From the NCBI GenBank assembly GCA_001919995.1, contig MNIY01000054.1:1-8887 (forward strand): 8,887 bases of DNA, in the 5' to 3' direction. The translations under genes were made by a program, and so were the position numbers. The notes below the pieces were generated by a model. That model searched no databases, was not told the origin of the DNA, and was given only the letters and a program-made list of their open reading frames with translations. Positions 1 to 6,683 of the stretch are shown in pieces. This stretch comes from Ktedonobacter sp. 13_1_20CM_4_53_11. Its GTDB lineage: Bacteria > Chloroflexota > Ktedonobacteria > Ktedonobacterales > Ktedonobacteraceae. The first letter of the stretch is position 1. Every line of letters starts with the position of its first letter.

Positions 1-540
1 ATAAAATCCGCCGCGCAAGTCATCACAATCGGCCAGGGGAATACGAAGTTCACTGATCAATTCTCGTTCGCGAACGCTTTGGGCTGGGCCAACAAAGAAG
101 TTGTCCAGCGGTACGACACGTTCACCGTTCGTCCCGATGAGCACCACCTCGGCATTTAGCGCAAGCAAAGCAGGGGGAGTGTCGGCGGAGGGGAGAGCGG
201 AGGCGATGTTGCCTACCAGTGTCGCCATATTGCGAATGTTGGGCGAGCCACACACGGCTGCTCCACGGGCGAGTATGCCATTGGCAAGACGCTGCAGTGT
301 GGCCTGTTGGGCTACCGTACGCATCGTTGCTCCCGCGCCGATGTGTAGCCAGCCGTTCTCCACACGAATATAGTTTAGCCCTAGCTTGCGAATATCCACT
401 ACCTCGCGCACTCCCACCATGTAGCGTGGGTTGACCAGCAGGTCTGTTCCCCCTGCAATAATGGTGCGCCCATCTTCCGCGAGCAACGCCGCCGCTTCTA
501 CCAATGTCGTCGGCTTATGATAGGCCGCGATTTTGAGCAT
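1..540 (-). CDS. FAD-binding subunit of a molybdenum hydroxylase (CoxM/XdhB type), partial
   Basis: This is the medium subunit of a xanthine dehydrogenase / CO dehydrogenase family enzyme. In this family it carries FAD and passes electrons between the 2Fe-2S subunit and the final acceptor. The reading frame opens at ATG 540 and is still open at base 1, giving 180 residues of a usual ~280-290, so the C-terminal domain is missing. Visible family motifs are AGGTDLL (residues 29-35) and GSPNIRNMATLVGNI (98-112), which form the two FAD pyrophosphate-binding loops, followed by SADTPPALLALNAEV (118-132). The second loop reads LVGN where many members have GGN. A modest Shine-Dalgarno AAGGG (552-556) lies 11 nt upstream, inside the end of the yqeB-like gene, and the gap between the two genes is only 8 nt, so they are co-transcribed. 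The substrate cannot be told from this subunit; purine, nicotinate, aldehyde or CO-type hydroxylases all remain possible. Confidence 0.9.
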   Translation of the reverse strand, partial: MLKIAAYHKPTTLVEAAALLAEDGRTIIAGGTDLLVNPRYMVGVREVVDIRKLGLNYIRVENGWLHIGAGATMRTVAQQATLQRLANGILARGAAVCGSPNIRNMATLVGNIASALPSADTPPALLALNAEVVLIGTNGERVVPLDNFFVGPAQSVRERELISELRIPLADCDDLRGGFY

Positions 541-548
541 AAATATGT

Positions 549-1385
549 TTACCCTTTATTCAGAAAATATAGTATCGCTTCTAGTACACCACCGGCGATT
601 GCGCGTGATTTATCCGAGATGGTGAAACAATGCTCCCGGGCCGCCCGTGGATCGATGTCACCCACCTTCATCCCTGCAGTGACATCCAGTCCGTCACGTA
701 CAAGACCGCGCAGGATGCCGGTAATACTCGCCGTTACAGGAGACTCACCATTCGTGAGAGATGTGACAACCGCGACCTGTTCACCGGCCTGGACAAGGTC
801 ACCTATCTGCCGCACTCCATAGAGTTTCCCTGCTCCTGTTGCCCGCAGCAGGCGTTCCGTAGTATAGCCGCCGATAGCCCCGGGTACGCCTGTGTTTGGC
901 TCAGCGCTCCCGTGCAGGTAAACGCGTCCCAGGTTGTGTCCCCGATTGGTCTCGATCACCGCGTGTACATCTTTGCCCGCCTCATAGCCTGGACCAAGTG
1001 CGATAACGATAGGAGCATCTTCCATTGTTATACCGCTATTATACTTTGAGAGCGTCGCTTCTACCAGCACAGCAGGATGTAGCTGTGTAATTGTTGTGCC
1101 ATTTGGGTCAACAACTACAGGTACCTGTCTCTCCACTAGCATGGTTTGAATAGCTTCAAGAGAAGCGGCAAGGCAAGCCGTCACCTCTTCAACGGTGACG
1201 GCTCCAAGCGCGACCGCTTCGGCGAATGCCACAGTACGCCGCACGACCGTTGGCTGCGCCAGCTCGGTCGCTATGACTGGGAAGCCTGCGCGTGCAAGCC
1301 GGTGAATGACGCCTGTGGCAAGATCACCCGCACCTTTGACAACAACCAGTGTATTCCGGATGATATGCACTTCTGAATGTATCAC
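549..1385 (-). CDS. yqeB: YqeB/EF2563-family molybdenum hydroxylase maturation protein
   Basis: A 278-residue member of the family annotated as selenium-dependent molybdenum hydroxylase system protein (YqeB, EF2563). It is thought to help insert or mature the cofactor of xanthine-dehydrogenase-like enzymes. The N-terminus has a Rossmann-like nucleotide loop, VVVKGAGDLATG (residues 14-25). The central signature ALGPGYEAGKDVHAVIETNR (129-148) and the C-terminal KVGDIDPR (240-247) and SDKSRAIAGGVLEAIL (256-271) blocks are all present, and the length is normal. Translation starts with GTG at 1385, supported by AAGGAAA (1393-1399) with a 7-nt spacer. It lies 15 nt after the IclR stop and 8 nt before the FAD-subunit gene, as the middle gene of the operon. 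The family name implies a labile selenium cofactor, but nothing in this window proves selenium use; the gene could also serve an ordinary molybdenum enzyme. Confidence 0.88.
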   Translation of the reverse strand: MIHSEVHIIRNTLVVVKGAGDLATGVIHRLARAGFPVIATELAQPTVVRRTVAFAEAVALGAVTVEEVTACLAASLEAIQTMLVERQVPVVVDPNGTTITQLHPAVLVEATLSKYNSGITMEDAPIVIALGPGYEAGKDVHAVIETNRGHNLGRVYLHGSAEPNTGVPGAIGGYTTERLLRATGAGKLYGVRQIGDLVQAGEQVAVVTSLTNGESPVTASITGILRGLVRDGLDVTAGMKVGDIDPRAAREHCFTISDKSRAIAGGVLEAILYFLNKG

Positions 1386-1400
1386 AGGAGTGTTTCCTTG

Positions 1401-2186
1401 CTAGTGCCAGCCTACGTAGCGCAATGCCTGCGATACCTGTTGACCTGCTTGCGTCACAGCGCCAATCAGCTCAGCCTGCTTGGGACGGCATCGTTCGCTG
1501 GGGCCACCAATCGATACTGAGGCGACGACTATGCCGAGGTGATCAAAGATGGGGGCTGCCACGGCATCGATACCCTCCTCGAGTTCACTATAGGAGACCG
1601 CGTAGCCTATCTGCCGCACCCGGCGAAGTTCTTCAAACAGGAGTTGGGGATCGGTGATAGTTTGCTCGGTGTAGCGCGTCAGCATCGCGTGGCTCAGGAT
1701 CTCACGCAGTCGCACCTCCCATTGATAAGCCAGCAGCACCTTCCCTGTGGAGACGGCGTGCGCGGGGAGATGTTGTCCTGGTACGTTGACCGCGCGCACG
1801 AAAAAATACGAATCTTCCGTGTCGATAATCACGGCCTCCAGCCCCTCGAGGACTGCAAGGTGGACAGACTCATGGGTCTGGTCGCGCAGTTCCATCAGAA
1901 TGGGCCTGGCGGATTTTCGCACGATGTGGGAACTGAGGATACTGGCGCCGAGGGCGGTGACACGAAGACTCAGAGCGTATTTGTGATTGTCCTCGTCCTG
2001 TACCAGCAGGCCCTCGTTGACCAGGGCCGTGACCAACCGGTGGGTGGTGGACTTGGGTAATCCCGTTGCGTTGGCCAGGTCAGTAATGCCGAGCAATCCT
2101 TTATTGCCAAAAGCTCGCAGGACGGCGGCGATACGATGAACAATTTGAACGGTATTTTCGCCCTCCAGCGTTTCTCCATGTCGCAT
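1401..2186 (-). CDS. IclR-family transcriptional regulator
   Basis: A cytoplasmic DNA-binding regulator of 261 residues, the usual length for the family. The N-terminal winged helix-turn-helix covers about residues 11-75, with the recognition helix in LPKSTTHRLVTALVNEGLL (43-61). The C-terminal effector domain shows the family blocks PAHAVSTGKVLLAY (141-154) and GYAVSYSELEEGIDAVAAPI (194-213). The start is placed at ATG 2186 because GGGGGA lies 5 nt upstream and because the in-frame ATG at 2288 lies upstream of the predicted promoter and cannot be on the transcript; ATG 2213 is possible but lacks a Shine-Dalgarno site. It is the first gene of an operon with the YqeB-like gene and the hydroxylase FAD subunit, so it most likely controls that enzyme in response to its substrate or product. 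A near-consensus IclR box sits in its own leader, which suggests autoregulation. The effector is unknown. Confidence 0.93.
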   Translation of the reverse strand: MRHGETLEGENTVQIVHRIAAVLRAFGNKGLLGITDLANATGLPKSTTHRLVTALVNEGLLVQDEDNHKYALSLRVTALGASILSSHIVRKSARPILMELRDQTHESVHLAVLEGLEAVIIDTEDSYFFVRAVNVPGQHLPAHAVSTGKVLLAYQWEVRLREILSHAMLTRYTEQTITDPQLLFEELRRVRQIGYAVSYSELEEGIDAVAAPIFDHLGIVVASVSIGGPSERCRPKQAELIGAVTQAGQQVSQALRYVGWH

Positions 2187-2226
2187 ATCTTTCCCCCAGC
2201 ATTGCTGCCTCATCTGTTCTGTAGAG

Positions 2227-2241
2227 TGGAAAGATGTTCCA
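2227..2241. promoter_or_regulatory. IclR-type operator (15-bp palindrome)
   Basis: TGGAAAGATGTTCCA is a perfect 5+5 inverted repeat with a 5-bp centre. With the flanking bases (2225-2243) the arms grow to 7 bp, AGTGGAA / TTCCACT. It has the same length and arms as the E. coli IclR box, TGGAAATNATTTCCA, matching 11 of the 14 defined positions. It lies about 10-25 bp downstream of the predicted start point of the IclR gene, where a bound repressor would block RNA polymerase. Binding by the neighbouring regulator is an inference. Confidence 0.7.
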
Positions 2242-2256
2242 CTTTTGAATGGACTG

Positions 2257-2285
2257 AGTATAGCTAATCGAACATGGGGTGTCAA
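2257..2285 (-). promoter_or_regulatory. sigma70-type promoter of the IclR-yqeB-FAD subunit operon
   Basis: Read on the minus strand, the -35 box TTGACA (2280-2285) is perfect, the spacer is 17 nt, and the -10 box TATACT (2257-2262) has one mismatch to TATAAT. The predicted transcript start is near 2250, giving a leader of about 64 nt that contains the IclR-like palindrome. This is the strongest promoter-like sequence in the window. Confidence 0.8.
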
Positions 2286-2293
2286 CATGACAA

Positions 2294-2323
2294 TTGCGCA
2301 CCTTTCGAGAGAAGTTGTATGAT
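2294..2323 (+). promoter_or_regulatory. candidate promoter of the CocE/NonD hydrolase gene
   Basis: TTGCGC (2294-2299), an 18-nt spacer and TATGAT (2318-2323) form a weak sigma70-like promoter pointing at the hydrolase gene. It lies back to back with the IclR promoter, with only 8 bp between the two -35 boxes. An alternative -10, TACTAT at 2356-2361, has no convincing -35. Low certainty. Confidence 0.35.
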
Positions 2324-2391
2324 ACCCTCGAAGACAATGCTTCAGACTACGACAATACTATCATTTTCAACTTAGGAGGAACCTTCCTGTT

Positions 2392-4197
2392 ATGGCAATG
2401 CAATTGGGTCAACAGATCGCCGTCGATTTTGATGTTCCAGCCAGAATGAGAGACGGCACTATCTTGCGTGCCAACGTCTATAGACCTGTAGGTGAAGGAA
2501 AATGGCCTGTGCTTCTGACACGCTTGCCCTATGGTAAAGATTTTCCTATGGCCACCTCGATATTGGACCCGACTCAAGTCGCGCGGCGTGGCTATGTCGT
2601 CATCATACAGGATACCCGTGGACGCATGCGCTCTGGTGGTGAATGGACGCCTTTCCTCAATGAAGCGCAAGACGGTGTCGATACCATTGAATGGGCATCC
2701 AGGTTGCATTACAGCAACGGAAATATCGGTGTCTATGGCGCCTCCTACTTCGGCTTTACTCAATGGTCGGCAGCCGTTCACCAGCCAGCGGCCCTCAAAG
2801 CTATGGTACCCCTTGTCACCTGGAACGACCCCTTGAACGGTGTGATGTTGCGTGGGGGAGCTATAGAGCTTGGCTCCATGGCTAGTTGGAATCTCATGAT
2901 GGGGCTCGATGTGCTCATGCGCCGCCACCGCGGCGATCCTCAAGCCCTTGGGCGCAGCATCTCTATGCTGGCGCAGGAGATGGATTCTCTCGCCCAGAGC
3001 GGTTACTCGTCCCTGCCACTTTCAGAATTCGCGCCTTTCAAGCGCCATGACGTAGCTCACTACTACTTTGAGAATTTGGTCTGGCAAATAGACCGCGAAA
3101 ACAACCAGGTCAAATCGATGACCATTCTTGGCAAGCATGAGAACGTCACCGCTCCTAGCTTCAACATTGGTGGCTGGTACGATATCTTCCTCAAAGATAC
3201 CCTCGACAATTTTAAGATCATGCGCGAGCAAGGTAGTACGCCGGAAGCTCGCCAGAGCAAACTGCTCATTGGGCCGTGGACGCACTCCGGTTATTCTAAC
3301 CCTATCGGTGAACTCAATTTTGGTTATGCCTCTTCCGCCGCCTTTATCGACTTGCAGATTGATCTTACCAGCTTGCAGGTACGCTGGTTTGATCACTGGC
3401 TCAAGGGTATCGATACAGGTATGTTGCGTGAAGCCCCCATCAAACTCTTCGTCATGGGAGCCAATGTCTGGCGCGATGAACAGGAATGGCCCCTGGCGCG
3501 TGCAGTCGATACGCGTTATTACCTGCATAGTGGCGGGCAAGCCAATTCTTTGCGTGGCAATGGCTTGTTGAGCACTGAGAGCCCCGGTTCCGAATCCCCT
3601 GACCAGTATGACTATGATCCCGCTCATCCGGTGATTACTCGCGGCGGTGCTCTCTTGATGACTCCGGAGTTCAGGCCTGGCCCATTTGATCAGCGCGAGA
3701 CAGAAAGCCGCGAAGATGTTCTGGTGTATACAACCCCGGTCTTAGAGCAGGATGTTGAAGTGACAGGTCCCATAGCCGTACACCTTTGGGCATCATCAAG
3801 CGCACCGGATACCGATTTTGTGGCGCGCCTGGTCGATGTCTATCCCAATGGCTATGCGCAGAATTTGAACGACGGGATCATTCGCGCTCGCTATCGCAAC
3901 TTCTCCAAAGGTGAGCAACCAACACTCATCGAGCCGGGCAAAGCCTACGAATACGAGATTGACCTATGGGCGACCAGCAATGTCTTCAAGGCAGGTCATG
4001 CCATCCGTTTGGACATCACCAGTAGCAACTTCCCGCGCTGGGACCGCAACCCCAACACGGGCCATGATATTGGTGCTGACGACGAATTAGCTGTCGCTCA
4101 CCAGACCATTCTGCATGATAGTGAGCACCCCTCCTATATCGTGCTGCCGGTTGTCCCGATTGTTGCTCCTCCGACTGCTCCGCCTCCGGAGCAATAG
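2392..4197 (+). CDS. CocE/NonD family hydrolase (peptidase S15-like)
   Basis: A 601-residue alpha/beta hydrolase of the cocaine esterase / glutaryl-7-ACA acylase / X-Pro dipeptidyl-peptidase family, which cleaves ester or amide bonds. The catalytic domain spans about residues 10-310. The nucleophile is Ser118 in GASYFG (116-121), the acid Asp264 in GWYD (261-264) and the base His298 in GPWTH (294-298). Tyr47 in RLPYGKD and Tyr119 correspond to the oxyanion-hole positions of cocaine esterase. A helical cap lies between the serine and aspartate segments, and a jelly-roll C-terminal domain (about 325-585) follows, with a proline-rich tail. There is no signal peptide, so it is probably cytoplasmic. 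ATG 2392 is preceded by AGGAGG (2374-2379), 12 nt away; a second ATG two codons on is further from it. The gene is divergent from the IclR operon and could share its control. The substrate is unknown; family names such as cocaine esterase should not be taken literally. Confidence 0.92.
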   Translation: MAMQLGQQIAVDFDVPARMRDGTILRANVYRPVGEGKWPVLLTRLPYGKDFPMATSILDPTQVARRGYVVIIQDTRGRMRSGGEWTPFLNEAQDGVDTIEWASRLHYSNGNIGVYGASYFGFTQWSAAVHQPAALKAMVPLVTWNDPLNGVMLRGGAIELGSMASWNLMMGLDVLMRRHRGDPQALGRSISMLAQEMDSLAQSGYSSLPLSEFAPFKRHDVAHYYFENLVWQIDRENNQVKSMTILGKHENVTAPSFNIGGWYDIFLKDTLDNFKIMREQGSTPEARQSKLLIGPWTHSGYSNPIGELNFGYASSAAFIDLQIDLTSLQVRWFDHWLKGIDTGMLREAPIKLFVMGANVWRDEQEWPLARAVDTRYYLHSGGQANSLRGNGLLSTESPGSESPDQYDYDPAHPVITRGGALLMTPEFRPGPFDQRETESREDVLVYTTPVLEQDVEVTGPIAVHLWASSSAPDTDFVARLVDVYPNGYAQNLNDGIIRARYRNFSKGEQPTLIEPGKAYEYEIDLWATSNVFKAGHAIRLDITSSNFPRWDRNPNTGHDIGADDELAVAHQTILHDSEHPSYIVLPVVPIVAPPTAPPPEQ

Positions 4198-4226
4198 AGG
4201 TTACAACAGTAATCGAAAAGCGTACC

Positions 4227-4261
4227 CAATGTGTTTGAATGTGGTCCTATGAAACACATTG
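4227..4261. repeat. 10-bp perfect inverted repeat (hairpin) after the hydrolase gene
   Basis: CAATGTGTTT (4227-4236) and AAACACATTG (4252-4261) pair perfectly around a 15-nt loop. No T-run follows on either strand, so it is not a typical rho-independent terminator. It could end the hydrolase transcript weakly, or be the left-end hairpin of a transposon remnant. The loop holds GAATGTGGT, which recurs in the hairpin at 4586-4614. Confidence 0.6.
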
Positions 4262-4265
4262 ACCC

Positions 4266-4294
4266 TTGACTATTCTATGTACGTAATGTACAAT
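4266..4294 (+). promoter_or_regulatory. promoter of the small RHH gene, with overlapping TGTAC/TACA half-sites
   Basis: TTGACT (4266-4271), a 17-nt spacer and TACAAT (4289-4294) form a strong sigma70-like promoter. The start point would be at about 4301, next to the ATG at 4302. The -10 region is packed with symmetric elements: ATGTAC repeated at 4277-4282 and 4286-4291, TGTAC-N5-GTACA (4278-4292) and the 10-bp palindrome TACAATTGTA (4289-4298). Such short repeated half-sites are typical operators of ribbon-helix-helix proteins, so autoregulation is plausible but not shown. Confidence 0.6.
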
Positions 4295-4301
4295 TGTATA
4301 C

Positions 4302-4463
4302 ATGAAAGAGACGAACTACATCAATGTCCGTGTTGATAAAACAACACATCACCAACTCAAAATGTTGGCTGCTATTCGGCAGGAAAGTATGCTCATGACG
4401 CTTAAAAAGCTGATTGAGCAAGCACTGCACCAGGCGCTTGAAAATCAAAAGCGCAGTCAGTAG
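4302..4463 (+). CDS. small ribbon-helix-helix (Arc/CopG-like) protein
   Basis: A 53-residue protein with the pattern of a ribbon-helix-helix DNA-binding dimer. A short beta strand, YINVRVD (6-12), has alternating residues for the DNA-contacting ribbon. Helix A follows, about KTTHHQLKMLAAIRQE (13-28), then a turn, then helix B, about TLKKLIEQALHQALENQ (33-49). There is no Shine-Dalgarno site, but the promoter places the transcript start at or next to the ATG, so the message is probably leaderless. Such proteins act as plasmid or transposon repressors or as antitoxins. No toxin gene follows: the next 230 bases contain only a TnpB-like tail and hairpins. The function is therefore unassigned. It could be the small accessory gene of a degraded insertion element. 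The family call rests on pattern alone. Confidence 0.6.
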   Translation: MKETNYINVRVDKTTHHQLKMLAAIRQESMLMTLKKLIEQALHQALENQKRSQ

Positions 4464-4473
4464 TTCGTTGTTT

Positions 4474-4596
4474 GCCGTCGAGGGTATTGGCTCAGACCGA
4501 GACGTTAAACGAGCCTGTGGACTTGGAGTAAGACAGAGAAAGCGTAAGCTAACTTTGCATCTGAGGGTGAAGCAGGAACAACAAAGAATGTGGTGA
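4474..4596 (+). pseudogene. possible C-terminal remnant of a TnpB-like protein (IS200/IS605)
   Basis: In the frame ending at TGA 4594-4596 the sequence reads AVEGIGSDRDVKRACGLGVR, then a basic stretch, then RVKQEQQRMW. The spacing of an ACGxxVR block followed by a KQE tail resembles the extreme C-terminal tails of IS200/IS605 TnpB proteins as I remember them. The RuvC-like catalytic core and zinc finger are absent, so if real this is only the last ~40 residues. No start codon with a Shine-Dalgarno site precedes it. It sits directly behind the RHH gene and ends inside a hairpin, as the 3' ends of such elements often do. This is pattern recognition without a search, and chance coding is a real alternative. 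Confidence 0.35.
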
Positions 4597-4614
4597 ACAC
4601 GTTTTACCACATTT
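4586..4614. repeat. hairpin at the end of the TnpB-like tail
   Basis: GAATGTGGTGAA (4586-4597) pairs with TTTACCACATTT (4603-4614) around the 5-nt loop CACGT, including two G-T wobbles. It overlaps the stop codon of the TnpB-like tail and shares GAATGTGGT and CACATT with the hairpin at 4227-4261. There is no T-run after it. It could be a right-end hairpin of a transposon remnant or a weak terminator. Confidence 0.5.
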
Positions 4615-4645
4615 GATGGAGCAGTAGCCGATTTATGATGAATGA

Positions 4646-4694
4646 AGAAGCAAGAGGAGGTAGCCAATCTCGCTGGCTACCTCCGCTTGCTTCT
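4646..4694. terminator. strong hairpin between convergent genes, probable terminator
   Basis: The arms 4646-4665 and 4675-4694 pair over 19 of 20 positions (one A/G mismatch at 4655/4685) around a 9-nt loop. The stem core is GGAGGTAGCC / GGCTACCTCC. It begins 2 nt after the stop codon of the minus-strand HEAT gene and faces the plus-strand RHH gene, so it would stop both transcripts. Neither side has a true U-tract; the minus strand continues TCATTCATCATAAAT. It therefore departs from the standard terminator model and might serve instead to protect the 3' end. Confidence 0.6.
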
Positions 4695-4696
4695 GA

Positions 4697-6604
4697 TTAG
4701 TACTGTCCAAGTTGCCGTAGCGCATCATAAGAAGTAGCCGCAACCTCAGGGCGCGTCTCCGTGATGCGCTGGAGAACGGGAATCGCGCTTGTGTCGCGAT
4801 ACTGTACGACAAGCTGGCAGGCGATACGAACAATAGAATCGCGTGGATCGTTCAGAGCCTCGCGCACAGTAGCCTTACTCCTTGCATCCTCTCCAGTTGG
4901 ATCAAGGCGTTTCAACGCTTCAAGCACCTCCACGCGTACAAACGGATCAAAGTCGTTGTATGCGCGCAGTATAAAGTCAAGCGTGGCGGGGTCATTGAGC
5001 TGTCCAATAGCACGGATAATGGCCGCGTAGACAATGCTACCAGGGATTTGCTCATCGTCGAAGGGCAGGTTATCGCGCCGCTTGGAGCGTGCCATGCGCC
5101 CTTCGATATCTACAACGCGATTAGCCAGTTGGAGTATAGGCTGAACGGCGCGCCGGTCATTGAGACGCGCTAATGTATCACACGTGTGTACCAGGCGAAT
5201 GGCTTGTTCGCGGTTGGTGACGCTCGTTGTGGCACCAACCTGGTTTACCAGGGGTGAAATTGCGCGGGGTTCGCGCATCTCTCCCAGGATTTTCACAACA
5301 GGGATAAATGCCTCCTCGTCAGAGCTGGTCAGCGCTTCCAACAAAACATCGCGCCCTGGCCCATTCATCCAGCGTTCGACCTCGTTCATCATTGGTAAGC
5401 AGGCATACACTGGCTCGATAATGCGTGTGTCCTGCACCGTGCCGCGCGAGATATCGCTCCAGTAGCGGCCCAGCAACGTTGCAAGACGATGAATTGCCAG
5501 CACATACTGCCACGATGGTGCGCTGCGCGCATTTTCAAAGAGTGCGCTTGCCAGTGGCGCGAAGTCATTTTCAAAGACAATGGGTAGTGTATCAGCCTCT
5601 GCGTTGGGCTTCATGCTTTCCTGTAACACCTGTCCGAAGATCAGTGCAGCCTGTTGAGGGAGACGGGGAGCAACATCATTTCCTCCCCGTAGATAGCTTT
5701 CCAACGGGATCGACCGGTAGATTGGCACAGCAACATAGCTTTCCAGCCCTTGTACGCGATCAAGTCCACTGGCCAGCACGATTTCGTAAAAGCGTGGTTG
5801 ATTCAGGGACAGGCAAGCTTCGGCAATATCGACCTTTGCCCAACCTTCGGCCTCCTTGAGCGCTGTGATCAGGGCTTGCATGGCCTCTGTTGTCGCTTGT
5901 TTGGCAAGGGATTGCGTCGCGTAAAGGGAGGTATTCGGATCGTTGGCCAATTTTCCCAGGAATTGGGCAAGGTTCTGTACTTTCGGAATGCTCTTTGAGC
6001 TTTGTCTGCTCTTGAAACCCAGCGGTATACTTTGACCCGGCTCAATAAACGTTTTGTAGTTGCCCAGCATGAGAATAGCAATGCGCCTCGCGCGCCCAAT
6101 CATCGTCTCCGCCGGGTCAGCGTCAGTGGGTAGATCAGGCACATCATCTCGCTCGATAATGTGTACCCAGACGGGAATGAAATCTCCTGCCCTGTCTATC
6201 TCTAGAATAAAGGGAACCAGCACAGGTGCCCATTGATAAATTGAGCCCACATTCAAGAGTGGGATGATTTGTTCGGTTGCATCTTCGAGAGAAATGTTGC
6301 CCCAGCGATATCCCGTCACCACACTGGTGATAGTGGTACGTAAATTGCTCAAGCGCTCCTTGATTTCCGTCGATGTGAGATCAACTGGCGTTACAGGGCG
6401 ACGCGCCGCCAGGTGTTCGATTGTACCCGCACGGCTTTGTGCCTGCCGCGGGGCGGCGATCTTCGCCTCAAGTTCTGCTGTCGGCACTGGCTCGGCTACG
6501 GGCGTAGAGGTAGCTTTCTCCTCGACGTGGAACTCTCCAGCCTCTCCTGTACCTGTTTGCGCTGGATCTTTCGGTTCTGTCTTCTCTAAGCTGATATCGG
6601 ACAT
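4697..6604 (-). CDS. HEAT-repeat domain protein
   Basis: A 635-residue cytoplasmic protein without a signal peptide or membrane segment. Residues 1-75 are low in complexity and rich in Glu, Pro, Ala and Thr, probably a disordered tail. About 80-410 is mostly helical with no recognised family. The C-terminal third holds HEAT-like helical pairs: about 416-456 (DEEAFIPVVKILGEMREPRA), 466-496, 524-570 (DPFVRVEVLEALKRLDP) and 575-635 (DPRDSIVRIACQLV). Such solenoids act as protein-protein scaffolds, and no catalytic motif is visible. ATG 6604 has AAAGGA (6615-6620) 10 nt upstream. It has its own promoter, is divergent from a lone receiver protein across 218 bp, and ends in a large hairpin. The shared control region makes a functional link to that receiver possible, but none is proven. 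Confidence 0.85.
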   Translation of the reverse strand: MSDISLEKTEPKDPAQTGTGEAGEFHVEEKATSTPVAEPVPTAELEAKIAAPRQAQSRAGTIEHLAARRPVTPVDLTSTEIKERLSNLRTTITSVVTGYRWGNISLEDATEQIIPLLNVGSIYQWAPVLVPFILEIDRAGDFIPVWVHIIERDDVPDLPTDADPAETMIGRARRIAILMLGNYKTFIEPGQSIPLGFKSRQSSKSIPKVQNLAQFLGKLANDPNTSLYATQSLAKQATTEAMQALITALKEAEGWAKVDIAEACLSLNQPRFYEIVLASGLDRVQGLESYVAVPIYRSIPLESYLRGGNDVAPRLPQQAALIFGQVLQESMKPNAEADTLPIVFENDFAPLASALFENARSAPSWQYVLAIHRLATLLGRYWSDISRGTVQDTRIIEPVYACLPMMNEVERWMNGPGRDVLLEALTSSDEEAFIPVVKILGEMREPRAISPLVNQVGATTSVTNREQAIRLVHTCDTLARLNDRRAVQPILQLANRVVDIEGRMARSKRRDNLPFDDEQIPGSIVYAAIIRAIGQLNDPATLDFILRAYNDFDPFVRVEVLEALKRLDPTGEDARSKATVREALNDPRDSIVRIACQLVVQYRDTSAIPVLQRITETRPEVAATSYDALRQLGQY

Positions 6605-6683
6605 ACAATATGTATCCTTTTGCTGCTACTCGCGAGAGCTCTTGCTGCTTATTGACTAGCAATATGTTCAGTTGCATTTGCTC

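Noticed and set aside
2187..2288. N-terminal extension of the IclR protein from ATG 2288
   Set aside because: This start lies upstream of the predicted transcript start and promoter, and it would add 34 residues with no family similarity.
3022..3627. 201-aa open frame antisense to the CocE/NonD gene
   Set aside because: It is a shadow of a well-supported coding gene, with no start signal and no domain. The same holds for the frame at 2347-2943.
4302..4463. Toxin-antitoxin pair
   Set aside because: Only the antitoxin-like RHH protein is present; no toxin-sized frame with a ribosome site precedes or follows it on the same strand.
4275..4667. 130-aa open frame on the minus strand, antisense to the RHH gene
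   Set aside because: It has no Shine-Dalgarno site or recognisable domain, a Cys- and His-rich random-looking composition, and covers the RHH promoter and hairpins that have better explanations.
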